A stretch of 64,000 nt of DNA. Origin: Sphingobium naphthae. GTDB lineage: Bacteria; Pseudomonadota; Alphaproteobacteria; Sphingomonadales; Sphingomonadaceae. Shown here piece after piece: positions 46,348 to 55,830 of the stretch (positions within the stretch are counted from its first letter, which is position 1; the number at the start of each line of letters is the position of its first letter). The DNA lies in the NCBI RefSeq assembly GCF_020782235.1, contig NZ_JAJGNO010000003.1, positions 124,001 to 188,000 of the forward strand, in the 5' to 3' direction. Both the position numbers and the translations under genes were made by a program. A model generated the notes under the pieces. That model made no database searches. It was not told the origin of the DNA and saw only the letters and a list, made by a program, of their open reading frames with translations.

Positions 46348-48810
46348 TCAAGACTTGGCGCGGGCGTCGGCCTTTTTGGTGCGCAGCGTGGCGCTGGCGG
46401 CGGCAGGATCGTCGGGCCAGGGATGGCGCGGATAGCGACCGCGCATTTCCTTGGCGACATCACGCCAGTTGCCGGCCCAGAAGCCCGGCAGGTCGCGCGT
46501 CGTCTGGATCGGGCGACCCGCCGGCGACGTGAGCGAGAGGACGAGCGGAATGCGCGCGCTGCCCACCGTCGGGTGGGTGGCGAGTCCGAAGAGCGCCTGC
46601 ACGCGCAGTTCGACCCGCGGGCCGCCCTCGGCCGCATAATCGATGGCATGGGCGGAGCCAGCGGGCGAGCGGAAGTCGGGCGGCGCAAGCCGGTCGAGCT
46701 GCTGCTTGGCGCCCCAGCCGATCAGCCCTTCGAGCATGCCGGACAATTGCGAACGATCAATGTCGGAGAGGCGGCGCTTGCCCTGGAGCAGCGGCGGCAG
46801 CCAGTCGTCGAGCGTCGCGATTAGCATGGGGTCGGACAGGGCGTCGATGCCGGCGAAGGCGGCCCGCATGCGCAGGGAACGGGCGGCATCCGACCAGGGA
46901 AGAAGGGACAGCCCGCCCTGGCGCACGCCATCGGTCAGCGCGGCGACCACGGCCGCGGGATCGGACCGGTCGTCCGATCCCGAGGAGAGCCGCACCGCGC
47001 CCAGCCGTCGCTCGCGCAGCGCTTCGACGCCGCCATTGGCGGCCCGGAAGCGGACGCTGCGATGCTCCGTGACGCGGTGGCCGAACAGGGCCAGGACGTC
47101 GGCCTCACTCAAGGGCGCGGCGGACAGGATGCGCGCGCCCGCCGCGCTGCCCTGCACCTCGCCCACGGCCAGCCATTCCTCGCGGGCGAGGGGAGATAGG
47201 GGATCGAGCCGGAAGCCCCGCCCGCCGACGCTGGCCCAGTCGGCGCCATCGGCGGAGCGGCGCTTCGCGATGCGATCGGGAAAAGCAAGAGCGAGGCAGA
47301 GGCCGACATGATGGTCGGCCGAGCCCGGCAATGCCTGTTGCGATCCTGTTTCGGACGTGGATATGAGCCTGGCCCAGCGCCGCGCCATAGCGCGCGCCGC
47401 CTCCGCGCGCTTCCCGCTTTCGCGCCGCCAGCGTTGCCGGCGCAGCGTCAGGTCGGTGTCCTGCCCGCCGATGCCGCGTTCGCCCAGCAGCACGGCGACA
47501 TCGGCGGCGACATCGCCAAGTCCCCTTTCGCCGGCGCGCACCAGCATATGCGCGAGGCGCGGGCTGAGCGGCAGTTTCGCCAACGCCTTGCCATGGGCGG
47601 TGATGCGGCCATCCTCATCCAGCGCGTCGAGCAATGTCAGGCGCTTGCGCGCTTCCGTCACCGCAGGCGCGGGCGGCGGGTCGAGCCAGCGCAGCGACGC
47701 CGGATCGCTGGCGCCCCAGAGCGCGCAATCCAGTAACAGGCTCGACAGGTCGCTTTCCAATATCTCCGGCGGGTCGAAGGGCGGCATGCCCGCGGTCGCC
47801 GCGGCTTCCCAGAGGCGATAGGCGACGCCCGGCCGTTGCCGCGCGGCGCGGCCGGCGCGCTGGGTCGCCGACGCCTGGCTGGCCCGTTCCGTGACGAGGC
47901 GCGTGACGCCGGCTGCGCGATCATAGCGCGGCCGCCGCGCCAGGCCCGAATCCACGACGATGCGGACGCCGTCGATGGTCAGGCTGGTTTCGGCGATCGA
48001 CGAGGCGAGGATCACCTTGCGCCGCCCTTCGCGCGACGGGCGGATCGCCGCGCGCTGCGCCGCCGGGTCGAGCGATCCATGGAGCCTGTGGACCTCCGCC
48101 GCTGCGCCCTCGATCCGCTCGGCGGTGCGTTCGATCTCCGCCACGCCGGGCAGAAAGGCGAGCAGGTCGCCTTCGGCCTCTTCGCCGAGCGCCCGGCGGA
48201 TGGCCGCCGCCATCTCATCCTCGATCCGCTTTTCCGAGGCGCGGCCGATATGGCGCAGGTCGAGCGGCTGGATGCGCCCTTCGCTTTCGATCACCGGCGC
48301 GCCGCCGAGCAGATCGGCAAAGCGCGCGCCGTCCAATGTCGCCGACATCGGCAGGATGCGCAGGTCGGGCCGCAAGGCGCCCTGGGCGTCGAGCGCCAGC
48401 GCCAGGCCGAAATCGCTGTCGAGGCTGCGTTCATGGACTTCGTCGAACAGCACCGCCGACACGCCTGCAAGTTCCGGATCGTCCTGGATGCGGCGCACGA
48501 AAATGCCCTCCGTCAGGACCAGCAGCCGCGTGCGGGCCGACATCTTGCTGTCCATCCGCGTGGCATAGCCGACCAGGCCGCCGGGCTGCTCGCTCAGCAA
48601 TTCGGCGATCCGCTCGGCCGCCGCGCGCGCGGCGAGGCGGCGGGGGGACAGCAGCAGCACCTGCCCGGTGCACCAAGGCTCGTCCAGCAGCGCTGGCGCC
48701 ACCGCCGTGGTCTTGCCCGCCCCCGGCGGTGCGACCAGCACCGCATTGCTGCCGTTGCGCAGGGCGGCGAGCAGGTCGGGCAGCACGGCATGGATGGGAA
48801 GCGCGGTCAT
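46348..48810 (-). CDS. hrpB: ATP-dependent RNA helicase HrpB
   Basis: DEAH-box helicase of uncertain cellular role. The 820-aa protein has LVAPPGAGKTTAVAPALL (Walker A) near residue 28, VLFDEVHERSLDSD (DEVH box) near residue 120, LPMSATLDGARFADLL, ILASSIAETSLTIDGVRIVV near residue 270 and QRAGRAARQRPGVAYRLW near residue 317. The C-terminal HrpB region includes PTVGSARIPLVLSLTSPAGRPI-like sequence. I start at the ATG at 48810 (MTALPIHAVLPDLL); 12 upstream residues are unlikely. Confidence 0.96.
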   Translation of the reverse strand: MTALPIHAVLPDLLAALRNGSNAVLVAPPGAGKTTAVAPALLDEPWCTGQVLLLSPRRLAARAAAERIAELLSEQPGGLVGYATRMDSKMSARTRLLVLTEGIFVRRIQDDPELAGVSAVLFDEVHERSLDSDFGLALALDAQGALRPDLRILPMSATLDGARFADLLGGAPVIESEGRIQPLDLRHIGRASEKRIEDEMAAAIRRALGEEAEGDLLAFLPGVAEIERTAERIEGAAAEVHRLHGSLDPAAQRAAIRPSREGRRKVILASSIAETSLTIDGVRIVVDSGLARRPRYDRAAGVTRLVTERASQASATQRAGRAARQRPGVAYRLWEAAATAGMPPFDPPEILESDLSSLLLDCALWGASDPASLRWLDPPPAPAVTEARKRLTLLDALDEDGRITAHGKALAKLPLSPRLAHMLVRAGERGLGDVAADVAVLLGERGIGGQDTDLTLRRQRWRRESGKRAEAARAMARRWARLISTSETGSQQALPGSADHHVGLCLALAFPDRIAKRRSADGADWASVGGRGFRLDPLSPLAREEWLAVGEVQGSAAGARILSAAPLSEADVLALFGHRVTEHRSVRFRAANGGVEALRERRLGAVRLSSGSDDRSDPAAVVAALTDGVRQGGLSLLPWSDAARSLRMRAAFAGIDALSDPMLIATLDDWLPPLLQGKRRLSDIDRSQLSGMLEGLIGWGAKQQLDRLAPPDFRSPAGSAHAIDYAAEGGPRVELRVQALFGLATHPTVGSARIPLVLSLTSPAGRPIQTTRDLPGFWAGNWRDVAKEMRGRYPRHPWPDDPAAASATLRTKKADARAKS

Positions 48811-48855
48811 CGCGCTTCCTCTCGCGCCAATCGCCGCTGCGCGCAAGCGGCCGGC

Positions 48856-49635
48856 TTATCCGAACAGATAGAGGTGGATGGGATTTTTCGGATCGAGCAG
48901 CATCTTGGCGGTGAGCGCCAGCGACATGACGACCAGCAGCGGCTTGATGAGCCGCGACCCGAACCGCATGGCGAGGTGCGAGCCGATCTGCCCGCCCACC
49001 AGGCTGCCGAGCGCCATGGCGAGGCCCGCGACCCAGATCACATGCCCGCCCGCGAGCATGGTGAGCAGCCCCGCGACATTGCTCGCGAAATTGGCGGCCT
49101 TGGTCTGCGCCGTCGCGCGCAGGATCGACAGGCCGCCCAGCGCCAGGAAGATGGTGGTGTAGAAGGCGCCGGCCCCGGGTCCGAAGAAGCCGTCGTAAAA
49201 GCCGATCATGCCGATCAGCCCCGACAGGCCGGCAATGCCGACGCGGGCATGGCGATCCGTCTCGCCCAGCTTGGGCGAGAAGGTGAAATAGGCGGCCATG
49301 GCGATCAGCAGCGCGGGCATGAGGCCGGCCAAGATCGATGGATCGACTCGTTGCAGCAGCCAGGCGCCGCCTACCGACCCGATGAAGGCGGCGATCACCG
49401 GCCCCTTATAGGTTTTCAGGTCCATATGGCCGCGCCGGGCATAGGCGACGCAGGCGCCGAAGGTGCCAAAGCAGCTTTGCAGCTTGTTGGTGGCGACCGC
49501 CTGCACCGGCGGAATGCCCGCCGCCATCAGCGCCGGCAGGGTGATGAGGCCGCCGCCGCCCGCCATCGCGTCGATGCATCCCGCCATCAGCGCCGCGGCG
49601 ACAAGGAAGGCGAGCATATCGGGGGAAAGGATCAT
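48856..49635 (-). CDS. TauE/SafE (TSUP) family membrane permease
   Basis: A 259-aa inner-membrane protein with about eight hydrophobic segments. The TSUP pattern shows in AGCIDAMAGGGGLITLPALM near residue 18, with VQAVATNKLQSCFGTFGA after it, and a second copy in GFYDGFFGPGAGAFYTTIF near residue 145. The family exports sulfite, sulfoacetate or related anions; the substrate cannot be named here. It lies upstream of hrpB on the same strand with a 45-bp gap. Confidence 0.9.
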   Translation of the reverse strand: MILSPDMLAFLVAAALMAGCIDAMAGGGGLITLPALMAAGIPPVQAVATNKLQSCFGTFGACVAYARRGHMDLKTYKGPVIAAFIGSVGGAWLLQRVDPSILAGLMPALLIAMAAYFTFSPKLGETDRHARVGIAGLSGLIGMIGFYDGFFGPGAGAFYTTIFLALGGLSILRATAQTKAANFASNVAGLLTMLAGGHVIWVAGLAMALGSLVGGQIGSHLAMRFGSRLIKPLLVVMSLALTAKMLLDPKNPIHLYLFG

Positions 49636-49658
49636 GGCGGGTCCGGTTCAGCAAAATG

Positions 49659-49743
49659 CCCGTTCGCCCTTGCGCCTGCCGAAGGACATTGTCGCGAGCG
49701 AAAAAGGGGCTGGCTTCGACAGGGCAGGCTGGGGCCCGAGCGG
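49659..49743. repeat. Intergenic palindrome, family A copy between ispB and the TSUP gene
   Basis: CCCGTTCGCCCTTGCGCCTG and the downstream GGCAGGCTGGGGCCCGAGCGG are imperfect inverted arms, with inner GCCGAAGGACA and GGCTTCGACAGG blocks. It belongs with the element at 4701-4781. It lies between ispB (minus) and the TSUP gene (minus). Confidence 0.65.
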
Positions 49744-49769
49744 ACGGACAGGGAATGGAGTGTCCGTCC
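49742..49769 (-). terminator. Hairpin just after ispB
   Basis: GGACGGACA and TGTCCGTCC form a perfect 9-bp stem with a 10-nt loop, 4 bp past the ispB stop. No T-tract follows on the minus strand, so termination is inferred from position only. Confidence 0.4.
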
Positions 49770-49772
49770 CCC

Positions 49773-50801
49773 TCAATAGGCGCGGGCTATAGCGAATTCG
49801 ACCGCTTCGGTAAGGGCCGCTTTGGCCTTGCCGGCATCGAACATGCCCAGCGCATCGATGGCGCGCTGCCCATAATGGCGCGCGCGGGCGAGCGTGTCGG
49901 CAATGGCGCCGGTCTGGCGCAGCAGGCCGGTGGCATGGGCCAGATCCGCGTCGCTGACGCGATGGCCGGCGATCGCCGCCTTCCAGAAGGCCCGATCCTC
50001 GTCGCTGCCCCGCGCATAAGCGAGGATGACGGGCAGCGTCACCTTGCCGTCGCGGAAATCGTCGCCCGCATCCTTGCCCATCGTCGCTTCGTCCGATTCA
50101 TAATCGATCGCGTCGTCGATCAGCTGGAAGGCGATGCCCAGGTTGCGGCCATAGACGTCGAGCGCCTGCTCCTCCTTTTCGTCCCGGTCCGCGACCACGG
50201 CGGAAATGCGGCAGGCGGCGGCGAACAGGGCGGCGGTTTTGGCGCCGATGATGTCGAGATATTGTTCTTCGCTGGTGTCGATCTTGCGCTGCGCGGTCAG
50301 CTGATTGACCTCGCCTTCGGCGATCACGGCCGATGCGCCGGACAGGATCTTGAGCACCTTGAGCGATTCCGCCTCGACCATCAGTTCGAAGGAGCGGGAG
50401 AAGAGGAAGTCGCCGACCAGAACGCTGGCGCTGTTGCCCCAGATGATGTTGGCGGTCTTGCGGCCGCGGCGCATTCCCGATCCGTCGACCACATCGTCGT
50501 GCAGCAGCGTCGCGGTATGGATGAATTCGACCGCGGCGGCGAGCTTGTAGTGGCGCGCGCCGGCATAGCCGACCAGGTCCGCGCAGGCCAGGGTGAGCAT
50601 TGGCCGCAGCCGCTTGCCGCCGCCGGCGATCAGATGGCCGGCCAGTTCCGGGATCAGCGGAATGCGCGACTGCATCCGGTCCAGGATCACGCTGTTGACC
50701 TGGTTCATGCCATCGGCGACCAGGTTCATGATGGGGTCAAGCGACGGCGCGGCGGTCGCGCGGCCGATCGGGTGGACGTTACCGGGGGCGGGTGCTGTCA
50801 T
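49773..50801 (-). CDS. ispB: Long-chain polyprenyl diphosphate synthase (octaprenyl/decaprenyl type)
   Basis: Builds the ubiquinone side chain by trans condensation of isopentenyl diphosphate. The 342-aa protein has GGGKRLRPMLTLACADLVGY near residue 60, the first Asp-rich motif in HTATLLHDDVVDGSGMRRGR near residue 95 and the second in FQLIDDAIDYESDE near residue 223. The chain length is not certain; sphingomonads use ubiquinone-10. Starts at 50801 and 50813 are both possible; neither has a strong ribosome site. Confidence 0.94.
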   Translation of the reverse strand: MTAPAPGNVHPIGRATAAPSLDPIMNLVADGMNQVNSVILDRMQSRIPLIPELAGHLIAGGGKRLRPMLTLACADLVGYAGARHYKLAAAVEFIHTATLLHDDVVDGSGMRRGRKTANIIWGNSASVLVGDFLFSRSFELMVEAESLKVLKILSGASAVIAEGEVNQLTAQRKIDTSEEQYLDIIGAKTAALFAAACRISAVVADRDEKEEQALDVYGRNLGIAFQLIDDAIDYESDEATMGKDAGDDFRDGKVTLPVILAYARGSDEDRAFWKAAIAGHRVSDADLAHATGLLRQTGAIADTLARARHYGQRAIDALGMFDAGKAKAALTEAVEFAIARAY

Positions 50802-50907
50802 GACCCGGTTCATGTGGCGGTGCAAAAGAGCAAAGGCAAGCGGGAATAGCTTGCACGGCGCGCCACAAGCGGCAAAAAGCGCGGCGATCAACCGCAGGAG
50901 CCGCCAG

Positions 50908-51186
50908 ATGGACGAGACTTTGAAACGCTATCGCGAAAGCATCGACAATATCGATGCGGCGCTGGTGTTCATGCTCGCCGAACGGTTCAAGGTGACCCAG
51001 GCGGTCGGCGAATATAAGGCGAGCCATGATCTGCCGCCCGCGGACCCGGGCCGCGAGGAGCGCCAGATCGCGCGGCTGCGGCAGCTGGCGGCGGACGCGA
51101 AGCTGGACCCCGACTTCACCGAAAAATTCCTGCGCTTCATCATCGATGAAGTGATCCGCCATCATGAGCGGCTGCGCGAGGTCTGA
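50908..51186 (+). CDS. Chorismate mutase, AroQ type
   Basis: Rearranges chorismate to prephenate for Phe/Tyr synthesis. The 92-aa all-helical protein has RYRESIDNIDAALVFMLAER near residue 7, FKVTQAVGEYKASHDLPPAD with the active-site Lys region near residue 27, and FTEKFLRFIIDEVIRHH near residue 70. It is monofunctional; no prephenate dehydratase is fused. The start ATG has AGGAG 8 bp upstream. It is divergent from ispB and ends exactly at the stop of the convergent cupin gene. Confidence 0.92.
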   Translation: MDETLKRYRESIDNIDAALVFMLAERFKVTQAVGEYKASHDLPPADPGREERQIARLRQLAADAKLDPDFTEKFLRFIIDEVIRHHERLREV

Positions 51187-52164
51187 TCAGCCGGCGGGGT
51201 AATTTTCATGGCCCGCATTGGGCCAGTGGAAGCCGGTATAGGTGAGCATCGTCGAGAAGCTTTCCGACCGCACCTGGTGCCACCAGCCGATCGGAATGAA
51301 GAGCAGGTCGCCCGGCGTCAGTTGCACCTCATAACGCAGCACGTCGCGCGCCTGCGGGAAGCGCTTGAGCTGGGCCTCGTCCGTCACGTCGCGCACGTCG
51401 CTGAACACGTGCCCGCGATGCGCGAGCCGCCGCGTCTGCGACGGCGGGATCAGGATCAGCCGCTTGGTGCCGGTGACCTGCGCCAGCAGATTGTTGGTGA
51501 GGTCGAAATGGAGCGGGGTGAAGGCGCCCGCGCCCCCGATCCACAACATGCCCTGGGGCCGGCGCAGATAGGCGTCGAGAGGGCCGAGATCCTCGTCCAG
51601 GGGCGCAAGCGCGGGCGCGTTGGTGGCGCTGTTCGACGCGGTCAGATAGGCGTCATTGCCGCCCGCTCGCACCAGATCGATGAAATGGCGGAAGGTCGCT
51701 CGCTTGCGGTGTCGATCCTTCTTCAGCTCATAGTCGGCGGCGCTGGAGCGGCCGCCCTGATATTCGATTTCCGCGTCGCCGATCCGATCGGCGAGATAGT
51801 CGGGCGTCCAGCGTTCCAGCGCCGGCCAGCCGGTCATCGCGCTCTTGATCAGCACCGGGCGGCCCGGCGCGTAGAAGCTGTGGAGAAATTCCTCGCCCGA
51901 CAGATTTTCCGCCGTCAGCAGGCCCGACGCATAGGGCGACAATGCGCGCTGCGCCTCCTGCACGTCGGCCAGCCAGTCGCGCCGGCGCAGCGCCAGCCGA
52001 TGCTCGTCGGACGGAGGCGAGGACAGGGGCGTGGGCGCAGCCTGCTTGGCGACGGGCGCCGCCGGACGCGGCGCCGGCGCGCGATGGAAGTCGATCTGGC
52101 GGAGCGCCATCTGCATCGCCATGTCGGCGGCCTGGGCGGGAAGGGACGGCGGACGCTTGCTCAT
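51187..52164 (-). CDS. JmjC-like cupin (Cupin_8) protein, probable 2-oxoglutarate/Fe(II) oxygenase
   Basis: A 325-aa cytoplasmic protein. The first 60 residues are disordered and Pro/Ala-rich. The Cupin_8/JmjC domain follows: FLHSFYAPGRPVLIKSAMTG near residue 94, a metal His-x-Asp in FTPLHFDLTNNLLAQVTGTK near residue 215, and the distal His in PGDLLFIPIGWWHQVRSES near residue 285. These residues fit a 2-oxoglutarate-dependent hydroxylase of proteins or tRNA, but no substrate can be named. It lies 60 bp downstream of the EamA gene on the same strand. Confidence 0.85.
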   Translation of the reverse strand: MSKRPPSLPAQAADMAMQMALRQIDFHRAPAPRPAAPVAKQAAPTPLSSPPSDEHRLALRRRDWLADVQEAQRALSPYASGLLTAENLSGEEFLHSFYAPGRPVLIKSAMTGWPALERWTPDYLADRIGDAEIEYQGGRSSAADYELKKDRHRKRATFRHFIDLVRAGGNDAYLTASNSATNAPALAPLDEDLGPLDAYLRRPQGMLWIGGAGAFTPLHFDLTNNLLAQVTGTKRLILIPPSQTRRLAHRGHVFSDVRDVTDEAQLKRFPQARDVLRYEVQLTPGDLLFIPIGWWHQVRSESFSTMLTYTGFHWPNAGHENYPAG

Positions 52165-52224
52165 GCCGCCGCATAGCGCGCGATCATGACGACGATGTTG
52201 CAGGCGATGACGTTTGTGTGACGA

Positions 52225-53133
52225 TCACGCTGGCTCGACCAGCTCGGCAGCGGCCTCGCGAGCCTTGGCGCGGCCCTGCGATCGACCGAGCAGCACGCCG
52301 CCCAGCGCCAGGGCGAAGCCGATGAGCTGCACGGGCCCCAGCTGCTCGCCGAAGAGCGCCCAGGCCTCGATCGCGGCGAGCGGCGGCACGAGCAGCAGCA
52401 GCATCGACATGGCGGTCGGCCCCTGATGCCGCACCAGCCAGACGAGCAGGCTGAGCCCCGCCGCCGACAGGCCCAGCACCGACCAGGCAAGGCCGATCCA
52501 CAGCATCGGATCATTGTCCCAGCGCCAGTCGCCCACGATCAGCGTCGCGGCGATCGCCACCAGCGCACCGCCCAGATTTTGCGCCGCGCCCGACATCAGA
52601 ATCGGATCGCCGGCGATCTGGCCCCGCTGGATCAGCGTGCCGCCGGTCATCGCGATGATGGCGAAGAGGCCGGCGAGCACCGGCACCACCGGCACCGCGC
52701 TGGCGCCGGTGCGTTCGATGGCGGGCAACAACACGCAGGCGACGCCGATGATCGCGATGGCAAGACCGGCCCAGCCGCGCCCGGGCAGGCGATCACCCAG
52801 CAGCAGGACGCTGGCGACCGCCACCATCAACGGCTGGGTCGCGCCCAGCAGCGCCATGATGCCGGCAGGCATGCCCCGGCCGACCGCCCACCAGCTGATC
52901 GTCAGATAAAAGCCATGCAGCATCGCCCCGGCGGCGAGATGCAGCCCCAGCCGCTTGCCACGCGGCCAGCTCTGCCGGGCGAGGGCGGCCGCGCCGGCGA
53001 GCAGCAGCGTGGTGGCGACCAGCCGCACCGCCAGCACCAGTTCCGGCGCGCCATGCGGCACGACGGCGCGCGCGACGATGAAGCCGGTGGACCAGATGAG
53101 GACGAACAGGATGGATGCGCCAAGGCCGAACAT
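52225..53133 (-). CDS. EamA/DMT-family transporter
   Basis: A 302-aa inner-membrane protein with ten hydrophobic segments in two EamA repeats. It starts FGLGASILFVLIWSTGFIVA and has LHGFYLTISWWAVGRGMPAG near residue 72 with MALLGATQPLMVAVAS after it, and AMSMLLLLVPPLAAIEAWAL in the second repeat. Such proteins export amino acids or other metabolites; the substrate is unknown. It follows the DUF2147 gene on the same strand. Confidence 0.9.
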   Translation of the reverse strand: MFGLGASILFVLIWSTGFIVARAVVPHGAPELVLAVRLVATTLLLAGAAALARQSWPRGKRLGLHLAAGAMLHGFYLTISWWAVGRGMPAGIMALLGATQPLMVAVASVLLLGDRLPGRGWAGLAIAIIGVACVLLPAIERTGASAVPVVPVLAGLFAIIAMTGGTLIQRGQIAGDPILMSGAAQNLGGALVAIAATLIVGDWRWDNDPMLWIGLAWSVLGLSAAGLSLLVWLVRHQGPTAMSMLLLLVPPLAAIEAWALFGEQLGPVQLIGFALALGGVLLGRSQGRAKAREAAAELVEPA

Positions 53134-53216
53134 GCGCGCGGCCTTGGCGCAAGCGCAGCCTCCTGTCGAGGCGCGGTGTCGAAAGTCCGTCTACATGCCT
53201 GACCGAGGCCGGCGCC

Positions 53217-53642
53217 TCAGCGCACCGGCGTCCAGGTCTGGGTCTTGCAGAAGAAGGCGATGCAGCCCTGCACCTTCAGCGTGCCGTCGGCGTTGCGGCT
53301 CATCTTGCTGTTATAGCTCTTGCCGCTTTCCGGATCGTAGATCGTGCCCTTCCAGATATCGCCGGCGTCGGTGAAGCCGGACAGCAGGGCGAGGCCGACC
53401 AGCGGCTTGGAGCGCTGCGTGGGATCGGGATTCTTGACGTCGGTTTGGGGGCGGCCGGGGGTGGGCTTCACGATCTTTTCGATCCGGCCGCACAATTGCT
53501 TGCCGCACGGCGCGATGTTGACGATCGCCTTCCCATCGACGGTGGCCCAGCGCCCGGTGACCGGCTGCGCCGCCTGAGCGGGCAGGGCGGCGAAGGCGCC
53601 GACAGCGGCGGCGGCGAGGCCAATGGTGCGAATGACGGTCAT
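53217..53642 (-). CDS. DUF2147 periplasmic protein
   Basis: A 141-aa exported protein with signal peptide IGLAAAAVGAFAALPAQAA. The DUF2147 domain is clear: VTGRWATVDGKAIVNIAPCG near residue 28, LCGRIEKIVKPTPG, then GLALLSGFTDAGDIWKGTIYD near residue 85 and LKVQGCIAFFCKTQTWTPVR at the end. Four Cys in two pairs suggest disulfides. The function is unknown; the family is periplasmic. Confidence 0.88.
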   Translation of the reverse strand: MTVIRTIGLAAAAVGAFAALPAQAAQPVTGRWATVDGKAIVNIAPCGKQLCGRIEKIVKPTPGRPQTDVKNPDPTQRSKPLVGLALLSGFTDAGDIWKGTIYDPESGKSYNSKMSRNADGTLKVQGCIAFFCKTQTWTPVR

Positions 53643-53774
53643 GCGATCCTCTCTCTTCTTTCCTCTTACGTTAGCGTAAAATAGAGAAGGAAAGCCCGTC
53701 GCGCCAGCGCTTTGTGAGCGCGCTGGCGCGGGTAGCCGGACGCTACAGCAAGCGCCAATTCTCTTCGAGAGCCG

Positions 53775-54764
53775 TTAGAACGCCGCGCTGATCGAGCAGG
53801 CAGCCGGACCCAGGATGACGACGAACAGGGTCGGCAGGATGAAGAGAATCAGCGGCACGGTCATGATGGCGGGCAGGCGCGCGGCCTTTTCCTCTGCGCG
53901 CATCATGCGTTCGTGGCGGAACTCGGCCGACAGGACGCGCAGCGCCGACGCGAGCGGCGTGCCGTATTTTTCCGTCTGGATCATGGTGGTGACCACGCCC
54001 TTGACCGCATCCAGCTTCACGCGCGAGGCGAGGTTTTCAAACGCCATGCGCCGCTCGGTAAGGAAGCTGAGTTCGATCGCGGTCAGCTGGAATTCGTCGC
54101 CCAGTTCGGGATAGGCCTTGCCCAATTCCCGCGCCACGCGGGCAAAAGCGGCGTCCACGGTCAGGCCCGCTTCGGCGCAGATCACCAGCAGGTCGAGCGC
54201 GTCGGGCAGGCCCTTGCGAATGGCGGCGGAGCGCTTCTGCACCTTGTTGTTGATGTAGAGATCAGGCGCCTTGTAGGCCAGCAGCAGGGGAACAGCGAAG
54301 GCGAAGAAGCGCTTCATCGGGCCCCATTCGGGATTGATCCCGACGCCATAGAGCAGGATCGCGGCAAGGCCGCCGATCACGATCGGCAGGATCATGCGGC
54401 CGAAGATCACCGCGACGGCCAGATCCTTGGAGCGGATGCCCGCCTGCGCCAGGCGGGTCTGCACGTCCTTCAGCTGGTCGTCCTGCAGCACCTTGAGGCT
54501 GGAGAGGAAGGACCGCATCTGGTCGGTCGTCTGGTTCTTCTTGACCAGCTTGGCGCGGCGCTTGGCGGTCGAAGCGGTGATGCCGGCCTTGAGCTGTTCG
54601 CGCCGTTCGTTCAGCGCCTTGACGCGCTTGGCCATGGGATCGCGCACCGTCATCACCGCATAAAGAGCGAAGAGGACGGCGAGCGTCGCGAGGCCGGCCA
54701 GCAGGGTGCCGAAGTCGGTGGCGGTCATGCCAAACAGGGTGCCGGCGGGGGTTGGGGCGTCCAT
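53775..54764 (-). CDS. tadC: Tad pilus inner-membrane platform protein TadC
   Basis: Second GspF-type platform protein of the Tad (tight adherence) pilus. The 329-aa protein has N-terminal hydrophobic segments, a linker with LDALDLLVICAEAGLTVDAAF near residue 188 and the GspF block ELSFLTERRMAFENLASRV near residue 230, ending in VPLILFILPTLFVVIL. It is the last visible gene of the Tad operon, 17 bp after tadB. Confidence 0.93.
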   Translation of the reverse strand: MDAPTPAGTLFGMTATDFGTLLAGLATLAVLFALYAVMTVRDPMAKRVKALNERREQLKAGITASTAKRRAKLVKKNQTTDQMRSFLSSLKVLQDDQLKDVQTRLAQAGIRSKDLAVAVIFGRMILPIVIGGLAAILLYGVGINPEWGPMKRFFAFAVPLLLAYKAPDLYINNKVQKRSAAIRKGLPDALDLLVICAEAGLTVDAAFARVARELGKAYPELGDEFQLTAIELSFLTERRMAFENLASRVKLDAVKGVVTTMIQTEKYGTPLASALRVLSAEFRHERMMRAEEKAARLPAIMTVPLILFILPTLFVVILGPAACSISAAF

Positions 54765-54781
54765 ATTCTAATGCCTCCCCG

Positions 54782-55780
54782 TCAAATCTCGAAATTGACC
54801 ATCTGGGCCATGATGAAGGCGCCGATGCCCATCCAGCACATGCCGCCGATCCCCACGACCTGCATCGTGCTGAGCCCGAACAGGCCGGCCGGATCGGGCG
54901 TGAAGAAGGGCTTCATATAGTTGAAGTTGATGTAGCAGATCATGCCGAACACCAGGAACGGCAGGGCGCCGATAATATAGGCGGATGCCTTGGATTCGGA
55001 CGACATGGCGCGGACCTTGAGCTTCATCTGCGCGCGCTGGCGCAGCACCGTGGCGAGGTTCGACAGGGTTTCGGCCAGGTTGCCGCCGGTTTCGCGCTGG
55101 ATCGCCAGGGTGATGACAAAGAACTGGAATTCCGCCGTGCCCAGCCGGTCCGCGGTTTCCTGCAGCGCCTGCTCCATCGTTCGGCCGATCTTGATGCGTT
55201 CGGTGATCAGCTTGAACTCCTCGCCCACGGGGCCGGGAATCTCGTGCGACACGACGCTCAGCGTCTCGGCGATCGGCAGGCCCGAGCGCAGGCCGCGCGT
55301 CAGCAGTTCGAGCGCGTCGGGGAATTTGGCGTTGAACTGGGTGATCCGCTTGGCGATCAGCCGTCCGACCCACCAGTGCGGCAGGCCCAGGCCCGCGGCC
55401 AGGCCGACCAGGATCGCGAAGAAGAAGGGAAAGCCGCGCAGCATCAGCAGGGCGGTGACGACAAGGAAGATCACCGCGCAGGCCGTCATATACTGGCTGA
55501 GCGTCCATTTCTTGCCGGTCATCTTGATGCGCTTGGCCAGATTGTCCGGATTGGGGATCAGCGAGACCAGCATCTTGGCCTCGGTCCCGGTCGGGCGATT
55601 GGAGATCGCCTTGCGCATCCGCGCTTCCAGCAGCGCTTCGGCCGATTCGCCATGGCGCCCGCGAATGGTCGCGACGCGGCGCTTGCGCGCCTTTTCCGGC
55701 GACGGACCGGCAAAGGCCATCACAATCAGCCCCAGCATGGTCGCCAGAAGCACCGCGATCAAGATGACATTGCCGTCCAT
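54782..55780 (-). CDS. tadB: Tad pilus inner-membrane platform protein TadB
   Basis: GspF-type platform protein working with TadC and the CpaF ATPase. The 332-aa protein opens with ILIAVLLATMLGLIVMAFAG and has FPDALELLTRGLRSGLPIAE near residue 154, LGTAEFQFFVITLAIQRETG near residue 213 and GNLAETLSNLATVLRQRAQM. It follows cpaE after 50 bp; the cpaF gene usually found in this place is missing. Confidence 0.93.
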   Translation of the reverse strand: MDGNVILIAVLLATMLGLIVMAFAGPSPEKARKRRVATIRGRHGESAEALLEARMRKAISNRPTGTEAKMLVSLIPNPDNLAKRIKMTGKKWTLSQYMTACAVIFLVVTALLMLRGFPFFFAILVGLAAGLGLPHWWVGRLIAKRITQFNAKFPDALELLTRGLRSGLPIAETLSVVSHEIPGPVGEEFKLITERIKIGRTMEQALQETADRLGTAEFQFFVITLAIQRETGGNLAETLSNLATVLRQRAQMKLKVRAMSSESKASAYIIGALPFLVFGMICYINFNYMKPFFTPDPAGLFGLSTMQVVGIGGMCWMGIGAFIMAQMVNFEI

Positions 55781-55830
55781 GGTTCCGCCTTGTCCTGTGT
55801 CGGCCGCCCGTCATCGGGCGGCGCGCGCCT

